This document shows positions 57,763 to 64,000 of a DNA stretch of 64,000 bases, in pieces. Every line of letters begins with the position of its first letter. The stretch's first letter is position 1. Under the pieces are notes generated by a model. The model did not search any database, was not told the origin of the DNA, and was given only the letters and a program-made list of their open reading frames with translations. The translations under genes and the position numbers were made by a program. The DNA comes from Bifidobacterium gallicum DSM 20093 = LMG 11596 (GTDB lineage: Bacteria; Actinomycetota; Actinomycetes; Actinomycetales; Bifidobacteriaceae). The stretch spans positions 370,818 through 434,817 of the forward strand of contig NZ_JGYW01000005.1 in the NCBI RefSeq assembly GCF_000741205.1, read 5' to 3'.

Positions 57763-59004
57763 ATGAACGAACGCACACTCATCTCGGCAGAATCCGTGAC
57801 CGAAGGCCATCCCGACAAGGTTTGTGACCAAATTTCCGACGCCATTCTTGACGACCTGCTTGCCCAGGACCCGCATTCGCATGTGGCGGTAGAAACAGCG
57901 GCCACGAAGGGCCAGTTCTTCATTTTCGGTGAGGTGACGAGTGAAGGCTACTCGGATATCCAGTCGATTGTGCGCAACGTCGTGCGTTCGATCGGCTACA
58001 CGAGCTCCGACATCGGTCTCGATGCTGATTCGTGCGGTGTGGTCGTGTCGTTGAGCGAGCAAAGCCCTGAAATCAACCAAGGTGTCTCACGCCTGTCGGC
58101 CGACGCGGAAAGCGCGGCATCGCGTGAAGAACGCTATGAGGCGCAAGGCGCGGGCGATCAGGGTGTGATGTTCGGGTATGCGAGCGACGAGACCGACGCG
58201 TACATGCCGCTACCTGTGCATCTGGCCCACCGTCTGGCCGCACGACTGGCGCAGGTGCGTCATGAAGGCATCGTGCCACATCTGCGCCCGGACGGCAAAA
58301 CGCAGGTCACGATTGAATACGACGAGGCCGGCAACGCCGTGCGCCTCGACACAGTGCTCGTATCCACGCAGCATGATCCCGGTATCAGCCAGGAGTGGTT
58401 GCGTGACGAACTTGACCAGCATGTGGTGCGCCCCACGCTGGCCGACGTGCTGCCAGCCAGCGTGGACGTGTCGGATTACCGGTTGCTGACCAACCCTACG
58501 GGTTCGTTTGTGCTCGGTGGTCCGGCCGCTGACGCTGGTCTGACAGGGCGCAAGATCATTGTGGACACCTATGGTGGCGCGGCGCATCATGGTGGCGGCG
58601 CGTTCTCAGGCAAGGATCCGAGCAAGGTGGACCGTTCCGCCGCCTATGCGGCGCGTTGGGTCGCGAAGAACATTGTGGCGGCCGGTTTGGCCAAGCGCGT
58701 TGAAGTGCAAGTGGCATACGCGATCGGTGTGGCCGATCCCGTCAGCATCAACGTGGACACCTATGGCACCGAAGCGCCCGGCGTGACACGCGAACAGATC
58801 CAGGCGGCCGTACGTGAAGTGTTCGACCTGCGTCCGGCGGCCATTGTGGACGAACTCAACCTGCTGCGCCCGATTTATGCAACAACGGCGGCGTACGGCC
58901 ATTTTGGTCGCGACATTCCCGAACTGACGTGGGAGCACACGGACCGCGTCGACGCGTTGCAACATGCAGTGCAACAACTGCGTGAAAACCCTTCCACCAT
59001 GTGA
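57763..59004 (+). CDS. metK: S-adenosylmethionine synthetase
   Basis: 413 residues from ATG 57763 ([22 protein letters not shown]), with AAAGG upstream. Makes SAM from methionine and ATP. Motifs [16 protein letters not shown], the flexible [12 protein letters not shown] loop, and [23 protein letters not shown] are intact; three repeated domains. Length is normal. Leader structure upstream; ilvD follows 45 bp after. Confidence 0.96.
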   Translation: MNERTLISAESVTEGHPDKVCDQISDAILDDLLAQDPHSHVAVETAATKGQFFIFGEVTSEGYSDIQSIVRNVVRSIGYTSSDIGLDADSCGVVVSLSEQSPEINQGVSRLSADAESAASREERYEAQGAGDQGVMFGYASDETDAYMPLPVHLAHRLAARLAQVRHEGIVPHLRPDGKTQVTIEYDEAGNAVRLDTVLVSTQHDPGISQEWLRDELDQHVVRPTLADVLPASVDVSDYRLLTNPTGSFVLGGPAADAGLTGRKIIVDTYGGAAHHGGGAFSGKDPSKVDRSAAYAARWVAKNIVAAGLAKRVEVQVAYAIGVADPVSINVDTYGTEAPGVTREQIQAAVREVFDLRPAAIVDELNLLRPIYATTAAYGHFGRDIPELTWEHTDRVDALQHAVQQLRENPSTM

Positions 59005-59049
59005 CATTTCCCCTTAGGGGGCACGGGTTGTTCGCTTGAATGGTGAGTT

Positions 59050-60909
59050 ATGAAAATGCGATCAGCGACAATCATGAACGGCCGTATTTTTGCCGGCGCC
59101 CGTGCCCTGTACCGCGCTGCCGGCGTGGACGGCAAGGATTTTGGCAAACCGATCATCGCCATCGCGAACTCGTTTGACGAGTTCGTGCCGGGCCACGTGC
59201 ACCTGAACAAGGTGGGCCGTCTCGTTTCCGAGGCTGTCAAGCAGGCCGGCGGCATTCCGCGCGAGTTCAACACGATGGCCGTGGACGACGGCATCGCCAT
59301 GGGACACACGGGCATGCTCTATTCGCTGCCCAGCCGTGAAATCATCGCCGACACCGTCGAATACCAGGTCAATGCGCATTGTGCGGATGCGCTGATCTGC
59401 ATCTCGAACTGCGACAAGATCACTCCGGGTATGCTCATGGCCGCTTTGCGCCTGAACATTCCCACCGTGTTCGTTTCCGGTGGCCCGATGGAAGCCGGTA
59501 CGACGGTGCTCACTGACGGCACTGTCAAGAAGAACACCGATCTGATCGACGTCATGTACGCGTCCGCCGATGACAACATGAGCGATGAAGACCTGCTCGC
59601 CTATGAGAAGACCGTGTGTCCGACCTGCGGTTCGTGCGCCGGCATGTTCACAGCCAACTCGATGAACTGCTTGAACGAAGCGATTGGTTTGGCGTTGCCG
59701 GGCAACGGCACGATCCTGGCGTCGCATGAAGACCGCAAGGCACTGTTCGAACGCGCCGCGAAGACCGTGGTCGACATCGCGAACCGTTATTACCAGCAGG
59801 ATGACGAGTCTGTGCTGCCGCGTTCAATCGCCACGAAGGAAGCGTTTGAAAACGCGATGACAATGGATGTGGCTATGGGCGGTTCCACAAACACCGTGCT
59901 GCACATCCTGGCCATGGCTCAAAGCGCCGACGTGGACTTCACGCTCGACGACATTGAACGCATCTCGCATACGGTGCCCTGCATTTGCAAGGCGTCCCCT
60001 TCGGGTGAATGGGAGATTTCCGACGTGCACCGCGCCGGTGGCATCACGGGCATCCTCGGTGAGCTCGACCGTGCCGGCAAACTGCACCGCAACGTGCACT
60101 CCGTCGATTACCCGAGCTTGGAAGCCAAGCTCGCCGACTGGGATATCATGCGCGACACTTGCACGCAGGAAGCCAAAGACATGTTCTTGGACGCTCCCGG
60201 CGGCATCGTCTCGCCTGATCCGTGGACGCACAACACGAAGTTTGAGTCGCTCGACACGGACCGCGTCAACGGCGCAATCCACGACATTGAGCATCCTGCC
60301 GTGACCGAAGGCGGTTTGGCTGTGTTGCGTGGCAACATCGCGCCCGACGGCTGCGTCGTCAAGACGGCTGGCGTGCCAAAGGAGATTTGGAAGTTCCATG
60401 GTCCGGCTCTCGTCGTCGAATCCCAGGAGCAGGCCATCGAAGTCATCCTCAACGACACACTCAAGCCCGGTCAGGCGCTGATCATCCGCTACGAGGGCCC
60501 CAAGGGCGGTCCGGGCATGCAGGAAATGCTCTACCCCACTTCGTTCGTCAAGGGCAAGGGCATCGGCAAGGAAGTCGCGTTGATTACTGACGGCCGCTAT
60601 TCGGGCGGTTCTTCGGGCCTGTCCATTGGCCATGTGGCTCCCGAAGCCGCGTCGGGTGGTCCGATTGCGTTGATCAAGGATGGCGACATCATTGACATCG
60701 ACATTCCGAACCGCACAATCAACGTGGAATTGACCGAGGAAGAACTCGCCGCACGTCGTGCCGAACTTGAGGCCGGCGACGGTTACGTACCGCACCGCGA
60801 CCGTGTGGTCAGCCAGGCGCTCAAAGCGTTCGCCGCGTTCGCCCGTTCGGCCGACAAGGGTGCCACGCGTGATCCCGAGCTGATCAACCGTTTGTCGGGC
60901 CACGCCTGA
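59050..60909 (+). CDS. ilvD: Dihydroxy-acid dehydratase
   Basis: 619 residues. Third step of valine/isoleucine/leucine biosynthesis. Aligns by eye with the E. coli-type enzyme over its whole length. Fe-S cluster cysteines are in [10 protein letters not shown] and [19 protein letters not shown]; the C-terminal half has [16 protein letters not shown] and [22 protein letters not shown]. Start ATG 59050; the ribosome-binding site is GTGAG-like. Lies between metK and gmk, a place usually not held by ilvD in actinobacteria, so it may have been inserted into the conserved gmk-rpoZ-metK group. Confidence 0.96.
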   Translation: MKMRSATIMNGRIFAGARALYRAAGVDGKDFGKPIIAIANSFDEFVPGHVHLNKVGRLVSEAVKQAGGIPREFNTMAVDDGIAMGHTGMLYSLPSREIIADTVEYQVNAHCADALICISNCDKITPGMLMAALRLNIPTVFVSGGPMEAGTTVLTDGTVKKNTDLIDVMYASADDNMSDEDLLAYEKTVCPTCGSCAGMFTANSMNCLNEAIGLALPGNGTILASHEDRKALFERAAKTVVDIANRYYQQDDESVLPRSIATKEAFENAMTMDVAMGGSTNTVLHILAMAQSADVDFTLDDIERISHTVPCICKASPSGEWEISDVHRAGGITGILGELDRAGKLHRNVHSVDYPSLEAKLADWDIMRDTCTQEAKDMFLDAPGGIVSPDPWTHNTKFESLDTDRVNGAIHDIEHPAVTEGGLAVLRGNIAPDGCVVKTAGVPKEIWKFHGPALVVESQEQAIEVILNDTLKPGQALIIRYEGPKGGPGMQEMLYPTSFVKGKGIGKEVALITDGRYSGGSSGLSIGHVAPEAASGGPIALIKDGDIIDIDIPNRTINVELTEEELAARRAELEAGDGYVPHRDRVVSQALKAFAAFARSADKGATRDPELINRLSGHA

Positions 60910-60931
60910 TATTCAGCCCATTGCAAAGCAT

Positions 60932-60970
60932 GAGGGGCTCGCCATCCGTTACTGCGGTGGCGAGCCCCTC
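60932..60970. terminator. Bidirectional terminator between ilvD and gmk
   Basis: GAGGGGCTCGCCA pairs with TGGCGAGCCCCTC around a 13-nt loop, a perfect 13-bp stem, between convergent genes. Followed by ACTTAC rather than a T-run. Confidence 0.75.
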
Positions 60971-61078
60971 ACTTACATTCACTTACATTTACATCAAGGT
61001 GTGCTTGACTGACAGCGTGCCAGCCATGTGGCATGACTGGCATGATGGCCTATTGCGCTGCCGTTCACTCAGTCTTGT

Positions 61079-61669
61079 TCAGTTGTCCAACCCGTATTCG
61101 TCGGCAATCAGCTGCCACAGCTCAGCTGCAGCCTGCTCCACCGTGGTATTGACAATCGTCACGTCGAATTCGGATTCGCAAGCCAGTTCCACTTTGGCCG
61201 TTTCCAAACGTCGCGCCTGCTGTTCGGGTGTTTCGGTGCCGCGACCAATCAGGCGGTGTTTGAGTTCTTCAAAACTGGGTGGCGCAAGGAACACATAGAG
61301 CACATCCAAACCGAGTTCCTGCGCACGTTCCTTGACACGGCGCGCTCCCTGCAAGTCAATCTCAAGAATCGTCGGCACCCCTTGGGCCAGGTGCTCTTCC
61401 ACGGGTTTCAGTGGCGTGCCGTAGTGCGCCATGCCGTGCACGACGGCGGTTTCCAGAAACTCACCTTGCGCTTGCATCTCCAGAAATTCAGCGTCATCCA
61501 TGAACCAGTAGGTCACGCCGTTTTGTTCGCCTGGGCGTGGCGCGCGCGTTGTGGCTGAGACCGACACCCATACTTGCGGATGTGCGGCACGCAGCGCCGC
61601 TTCCACGGTCCCCTTGCCTACGGCCGTGGGACCTGAGAGCACCATGAGCCGTCCCTGCTGTGCTGCCAT
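61079..61669 (-). CDS. gmk: Guanylate kinase
   Basis: 196 residues from ATG 61669 with AAGGAA upstream; ATG 61693 is a less likely alternative. Phosphorylates GMP to GDP. P-loop [15 protein letters not shown]-binding [21 protein letters not shown] with the Tyr, and [13 protein letters not shown]-terminal helix normal. Downstream of pyrF on the same strand, 135 bp apart; the usual actinobacterial integration host factor gene between them is missing. Confidence 0.95.
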   Translation of the reverse strand: MAAQQGRLMVLSGPTAVGKGTVEAALRAAHPQVWVSVSATTRAPRPGEQNGVTYWFMDDAEFLEMQAQGEFLETAVVHGMAHYGTPLKPVEEHLAQGVPTILEIDLQGARRVKERAQELGLDVLYVFLAPPSFEELKHRLIGRGTETPEQQARRLETAKVELACESEFDVTIVNTTVEQAAAELWQLIADEYGLDN

Positions 61670-61804
61670 GTGTTGCGTTCCTTCTTTCATCACTACTTCT
61701 GCACTGCCGGCACATGGGCATCATCCACACGCCAGTCACTACGATACATAGTAAAGGGGGTGCTCGATGCGTCAGCATCAGCGGTATGCCAGGCAAGCCA
61801 TCAA

Positions 61805-62776
61805 TCAGCTGCGCGGGCGCACTGTCTTGACGTGTTTGGCCAAGCGGCTCGTGACGGGTGCTTCACGTTCATCTTCGTTCATCGCTTCCATCAGCGCGCT
61901 GCGCACATCCAACGCCACGACTTCCGTGGCATGCGTCAGCTCGCCAATGTCAGGACCACGTTTGGCGATCTCACGCGACACCGTCACGAGCACATTACCT
62001 TGGGTGCCACGGAACACGGATTTCAAATCGGCGGCGCCGGCACCTTGCCAGCCATAGCCTGGCGAGAGGATGGGGCCGGTAAAACTCGATGGAGAAAAAC
62101 CTGAATCCTGCACCCACTGGCCAATGGTCGCGCCAATGATCAGGCCCACAGAACCCAAACCTTTAATCTCGTTATTGTATTTCTGCGCCGTGCGTGCGAT
62201 GCCGTACGCCACAGTATGCCCCTTGAACTCGCCTGATTGGCGGATGGCCGTTTGCAAACTGGCGCCTTCCGGATTCGACGTCAGTGACGCGATGAACACA
62301 CCACGACCATTGTTCAGTGCGTCCTCAATAATGCCACCCAGAGATCGCGCACCATAGTACGGCATGAATGTCGCCGCATCACACAACAGTGGCGCACCCG
62401 GATTGAAATACGCGTCCGCCAAAGCCGACACCGTCGTGGTCAATCCCCCTTGCAGACCGTCCACAATCGTAATCAAGCCAAGCTGACGTGCGGCGAACAG
62501 CACGCGTTCCAAAGCCGCGATGCCTTTGGAACCGTAGCGTTCAAACATTGACAACTGGAATTTGACGGCCGCCGCACGTGACGTGGCGGCTTGGATCATG
62601 CGCATCGAAAATATTTCCGCGCCGTCGGCGTTCACGTTGTAGCCCCATTCCTGCAACAGCTTGCGATGTGGGTCAATGCCGATGCAGAGCGGACCGTATT
62701 GTTTCATGGAGTTGCTCAAGCGCAGGCCAAAATCGCTGCGCAACGCTTTGAGTTCTTCATCGGTCGGTCTGGTCAT
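61805..62776 (-). CDS. pyrF: Orotidine 5'-phosphate decarboxylase-like protein (type 2 PyrF) with lost catalytic motif
   Basis: 323 residues. Clear type 2 OMP decarboxylase by sequence plan: CIGIDPHRKLLQEWG (residues 31-45), AVKFQLSMFERYGSKG with the first catalytic-region Lys (72), TSNPEGASLQTA and the phosphate loop LSPGYGWQG (239-245). The central DxKxxD motif, normally DAKRGD, is DGLQGG (106-111): the catalytic Lys and second Asp are gone. Position next to gmk is the actinobacterial pyrF place. It may be a changed or inactive enzyme. A TnpB element sits 140 bp upstream. Confidence 0.8.
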   Translation of the reverse strand: MTRPTDEELKALRSDFGLRLSNSMKQYGPLCIGIDPHRKLLQEWGYNVNADGAEIFSMRMIQAATSRAAAVKFQLSMFERYGSKGIAALERVLFAARQLGLITIVDGLQGGLTTTVSALADAYFNPGAPLLCDAATFMPYYGARSLGGIIEDALNNGRGVFIASLTSNPEGASLQTAIRQSGEFKGHTVAYGIARTAQKYNNEIKGLGSVGLIIGATIGQWVQDSGFSPSSFTGPILSPGYGWQGAGAADLKSVFRGTQGNVLVTVSREIAKRGPDIGELTHATEVVALDVRSALMEAMNEDEREAPVTSRLAKHVKTVRPRS

Positions 62777-62916
62777 GATTGCCTTATCCTTCCGTGACCT
62801 TCAGACATCGCTGTAATGTGCATGCCATCTTGGACTGCTGCGCCTTGCGGCCGTGGTTGACGGTCCGACAGGAAGAATGCCCAAGGTGCATATGCAAAAA
62901 TCCTTATATCAATACC

Positions 62917-63070
62917 TTGACATCCTCCCCCGCTTGTAGAGGCGGGGGATTCCTTGGCCTCGCGGCCTAGGGTTTCTGTTTCACAGACTACGCTTCGCAC
63001 TACAACGTGGTTAGTTGTTGTGGTGTTTGCGTCCGTCTCCGCAGACGTTCACCGCAAGCCCTGCGGCGAG
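62917..63070 (-). ncRNA. Candidate omega RNA of the second TnpB
   Basis: tnpB 3' end plus element end on the minus strand: GGAATC, hairpin of 7 G-C-rich pairs, then GAGGATGTCAA as the scaffold end. The first element has GGAATC, hairpin, GAGGAAGTCAA. The guide would begin GGTATTGATATAAGG in the pyrF upstream DNA. 5' limit is a guess. Confidence 0.4.
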
Positions 63071-64000
63071 GATGTTTTTCGCGGCGTTCACGTCCCTGTC
63101 ATGGGTTGTGTGGCACGCGGGGCACGTCCATGCCCTGACGTTCAACGGTTTTTTGCCATCATGGCGTCCGCAGGCGCAGCAGATCTGGCTGCTCGGGTAC
63201 CAGCGGTCGATGACCACGATGTCGCGTCCGTACCATGCGGCCTTGTATTCAAGCATGGTGCGGAACATGCGCCAGCCCGCGTCCGTGATACCGCGGTTGA
63301 GGGCGCGTTTGGCCGTCTGGCCGTTGCGTTTCCACCGTCCCGGGTGTTGCGGGTCGGCGACGGGTTCGCAGGTGCGGCTCATGGCCCGCACGTTCAAGTC
63401 CTCCAGCACGACCGTTTGGTTTTCACGGATGATGCGGGTGGACAGCTTGTGCAGGAAATCACGCCGCCGGTCGGCGGTACGCGCCTCGATCCTGGCGACT
63501 TTCAACGCGGCCTTGCGATGGTTCCTGCTTCCTTGCTGCTTGCGCGCCAGATCGCGTTGCGCTTTCCCCAGGCGCTTGGCGTTCCTCTTGCGCAGCCCCG
63601 GGTTGTCGATTTTCTCGCCGGTGGAGAGCGTGGCGAAGGATTCCACGCCCATGTCGACGCCGACCTCGCCTTCGGCTTTTGGCAACGCGGTGACGTGTTC
63701 CTCCACGAGGATGCTCACATGCCAGCGGCCAGCCGAATCCAAGGATATGGTCACGTTGACCGGGTATGCGCCGTCCGGCAACGGACGGCTCCAATGGATG
63801 TCGAGCGGCTTGTCCATCTTGGCGAGCCTGAGAGTGCGGCCGTCCCATGTGAACGCGCTACGAACGAACGTGGCGGCTCCGCCACGGGACTTCTTCTTGA
63901 ACCTCGGATAATCCGCAGTACCGTCGAAGAAATTGGAGAACGCCGCTTGCAAGTGGCGCAACGACTGCTGAAGCGCAACTGAAGACACTTCCCTGAGGAA
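63011..64000 (-). CDS. tnpB: TnpB-type RNA-guided nuclease (5' end outside window)
   Basis: At least 330 residues; the frame continues through the window end, and the GTG at 63988 is internal (FLREVSSVALQQSLRHLQAAFSNFF is the typical TnpB helix). RuvC acids in VGVDMGVESFATL (D), VVLEDLNVRAM (E) and DRDVNAAKNI (D), and a zinc ribbon CCACGRHDG...CPACH. Related to, but distinct from, the first TnpB in the window. No visible damage in the part seen. Confidence 0.9.
   Translation of the reverse strand, partial: FLREVSSVALQQSLRHLQAAFSNFFDGTADYPRFKKKSRGGAATFVRSAFTWDGRTLRLAKMDKPLDIHWSRPLPDGAYPVNVTISLDSAGRWHVSILVEEHVTALPKAEGEVGVDMGVESFATLSTGEKIDNPGLRKRNAKRLGKAQRDLARKQQGSRNHRKAALKVARIEARTADRRRDFLHKLSTRIIRENQTVVLEDLNVRAMSRTCEPVADPQHPGRWKRNGQTAKRALNRGITDAGWRMFRTMLEYKAAWYGRDIVVIDRWYPSSQICCACGRHDGKKPLNVRAWTCPACHTTHDRDVNAAKNILAAGLAVNVCGDGRKHHNN

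Larger units (their letters stand above)
62917..64000 (-). mobile_element. Second TnpB element, cut by the window end
   Basis: Element end at TTGAC 62917, like the first element, followed by CCCCCGC/GCGGGGG (62927-62948). It runs off the right edge. A tnpA partner, if any, lies outside. It is inserted upstream of pyrF and may affect its promoter. Confidence 0.75.

Overview
The window looks like chromosomal DNA of a bifidobacterium (Bifidobacteriaceae, Actinobacteria). The sequence is G+C-rich. It carries a pupylation locus (arc, dop, pup, pafA), a DUF3516 helicase, a DUF3027 protein next to a cold-shock protein, a gluABCD-type glutamate ABC transporter and an fmt-priA-rpoZ-metK-gmk-pyrF neighbourhood, which together are typical of that family. 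Most of it is housekeeping DNA.

Left part (1-30 kb). The window opens inside a DUF3516 DEAD-box helicase, followed by an AT-rich islet with one or two small orphan ORFs and a PPK2 polyphosphate kinase. About 1.1 kb without a convincing gene follows and holds six palindromic units repeating at exactly 53 bp. Next come the glutamate transporter operon, an alpha/beta hydrolase, hisS-aspS, a DUF349 coiled-coil protein, an unknown 208-residue protein, clpC, a tandem UspA protein, csp-DUF3027, a two-component system, a TPM-domain membrane protein, a WXG100 protein, groEL under two CIRCE operators, and a LytR_C envelope protein.

Middle part (30-45 kb). ung has a leaderless-looking promoter. A six-gene, mostly 4-bp-overlapping operon (MoxR ATPase, DUF58, a membrane protein, two von Willebrand A proteins, a coiled membrane protein) follows. 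An IS200/IS605 element with divergent tnpA and tnpB starts directly behind the last stop codon of that operon. Then come a second WXG100-like protein with a large alpha/beta-hydrolase partner (type VII secretion-like cargo), purB, a three-module membrane protein joining a decayed kinase-like domain to a flippase-like domain, and the HU protein.

Right part (45-64 kb). One minus-strand operon runs DedA-arc-dop-(inositol-phosphatase-like)-pup-pafA. It has no proteasome core genes, and its Arc ATPase lacks the C-terminal docking motif. Beyond it lie serB, fmt, a frameshifted priA, rpoZ, metK with a long structured leader, ilvD, gmk and a pyrF whose catalytic DxKxxD motif is lost. The window ends inside a second TnpB element whose end matches the first.

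The observations most worth checking are the 53-bp palindrome array, the degenerate PyrF and phosphatase active sites, the priA frameshift, the two TnpB elements with candidate guide RNAs, and the metK leader.
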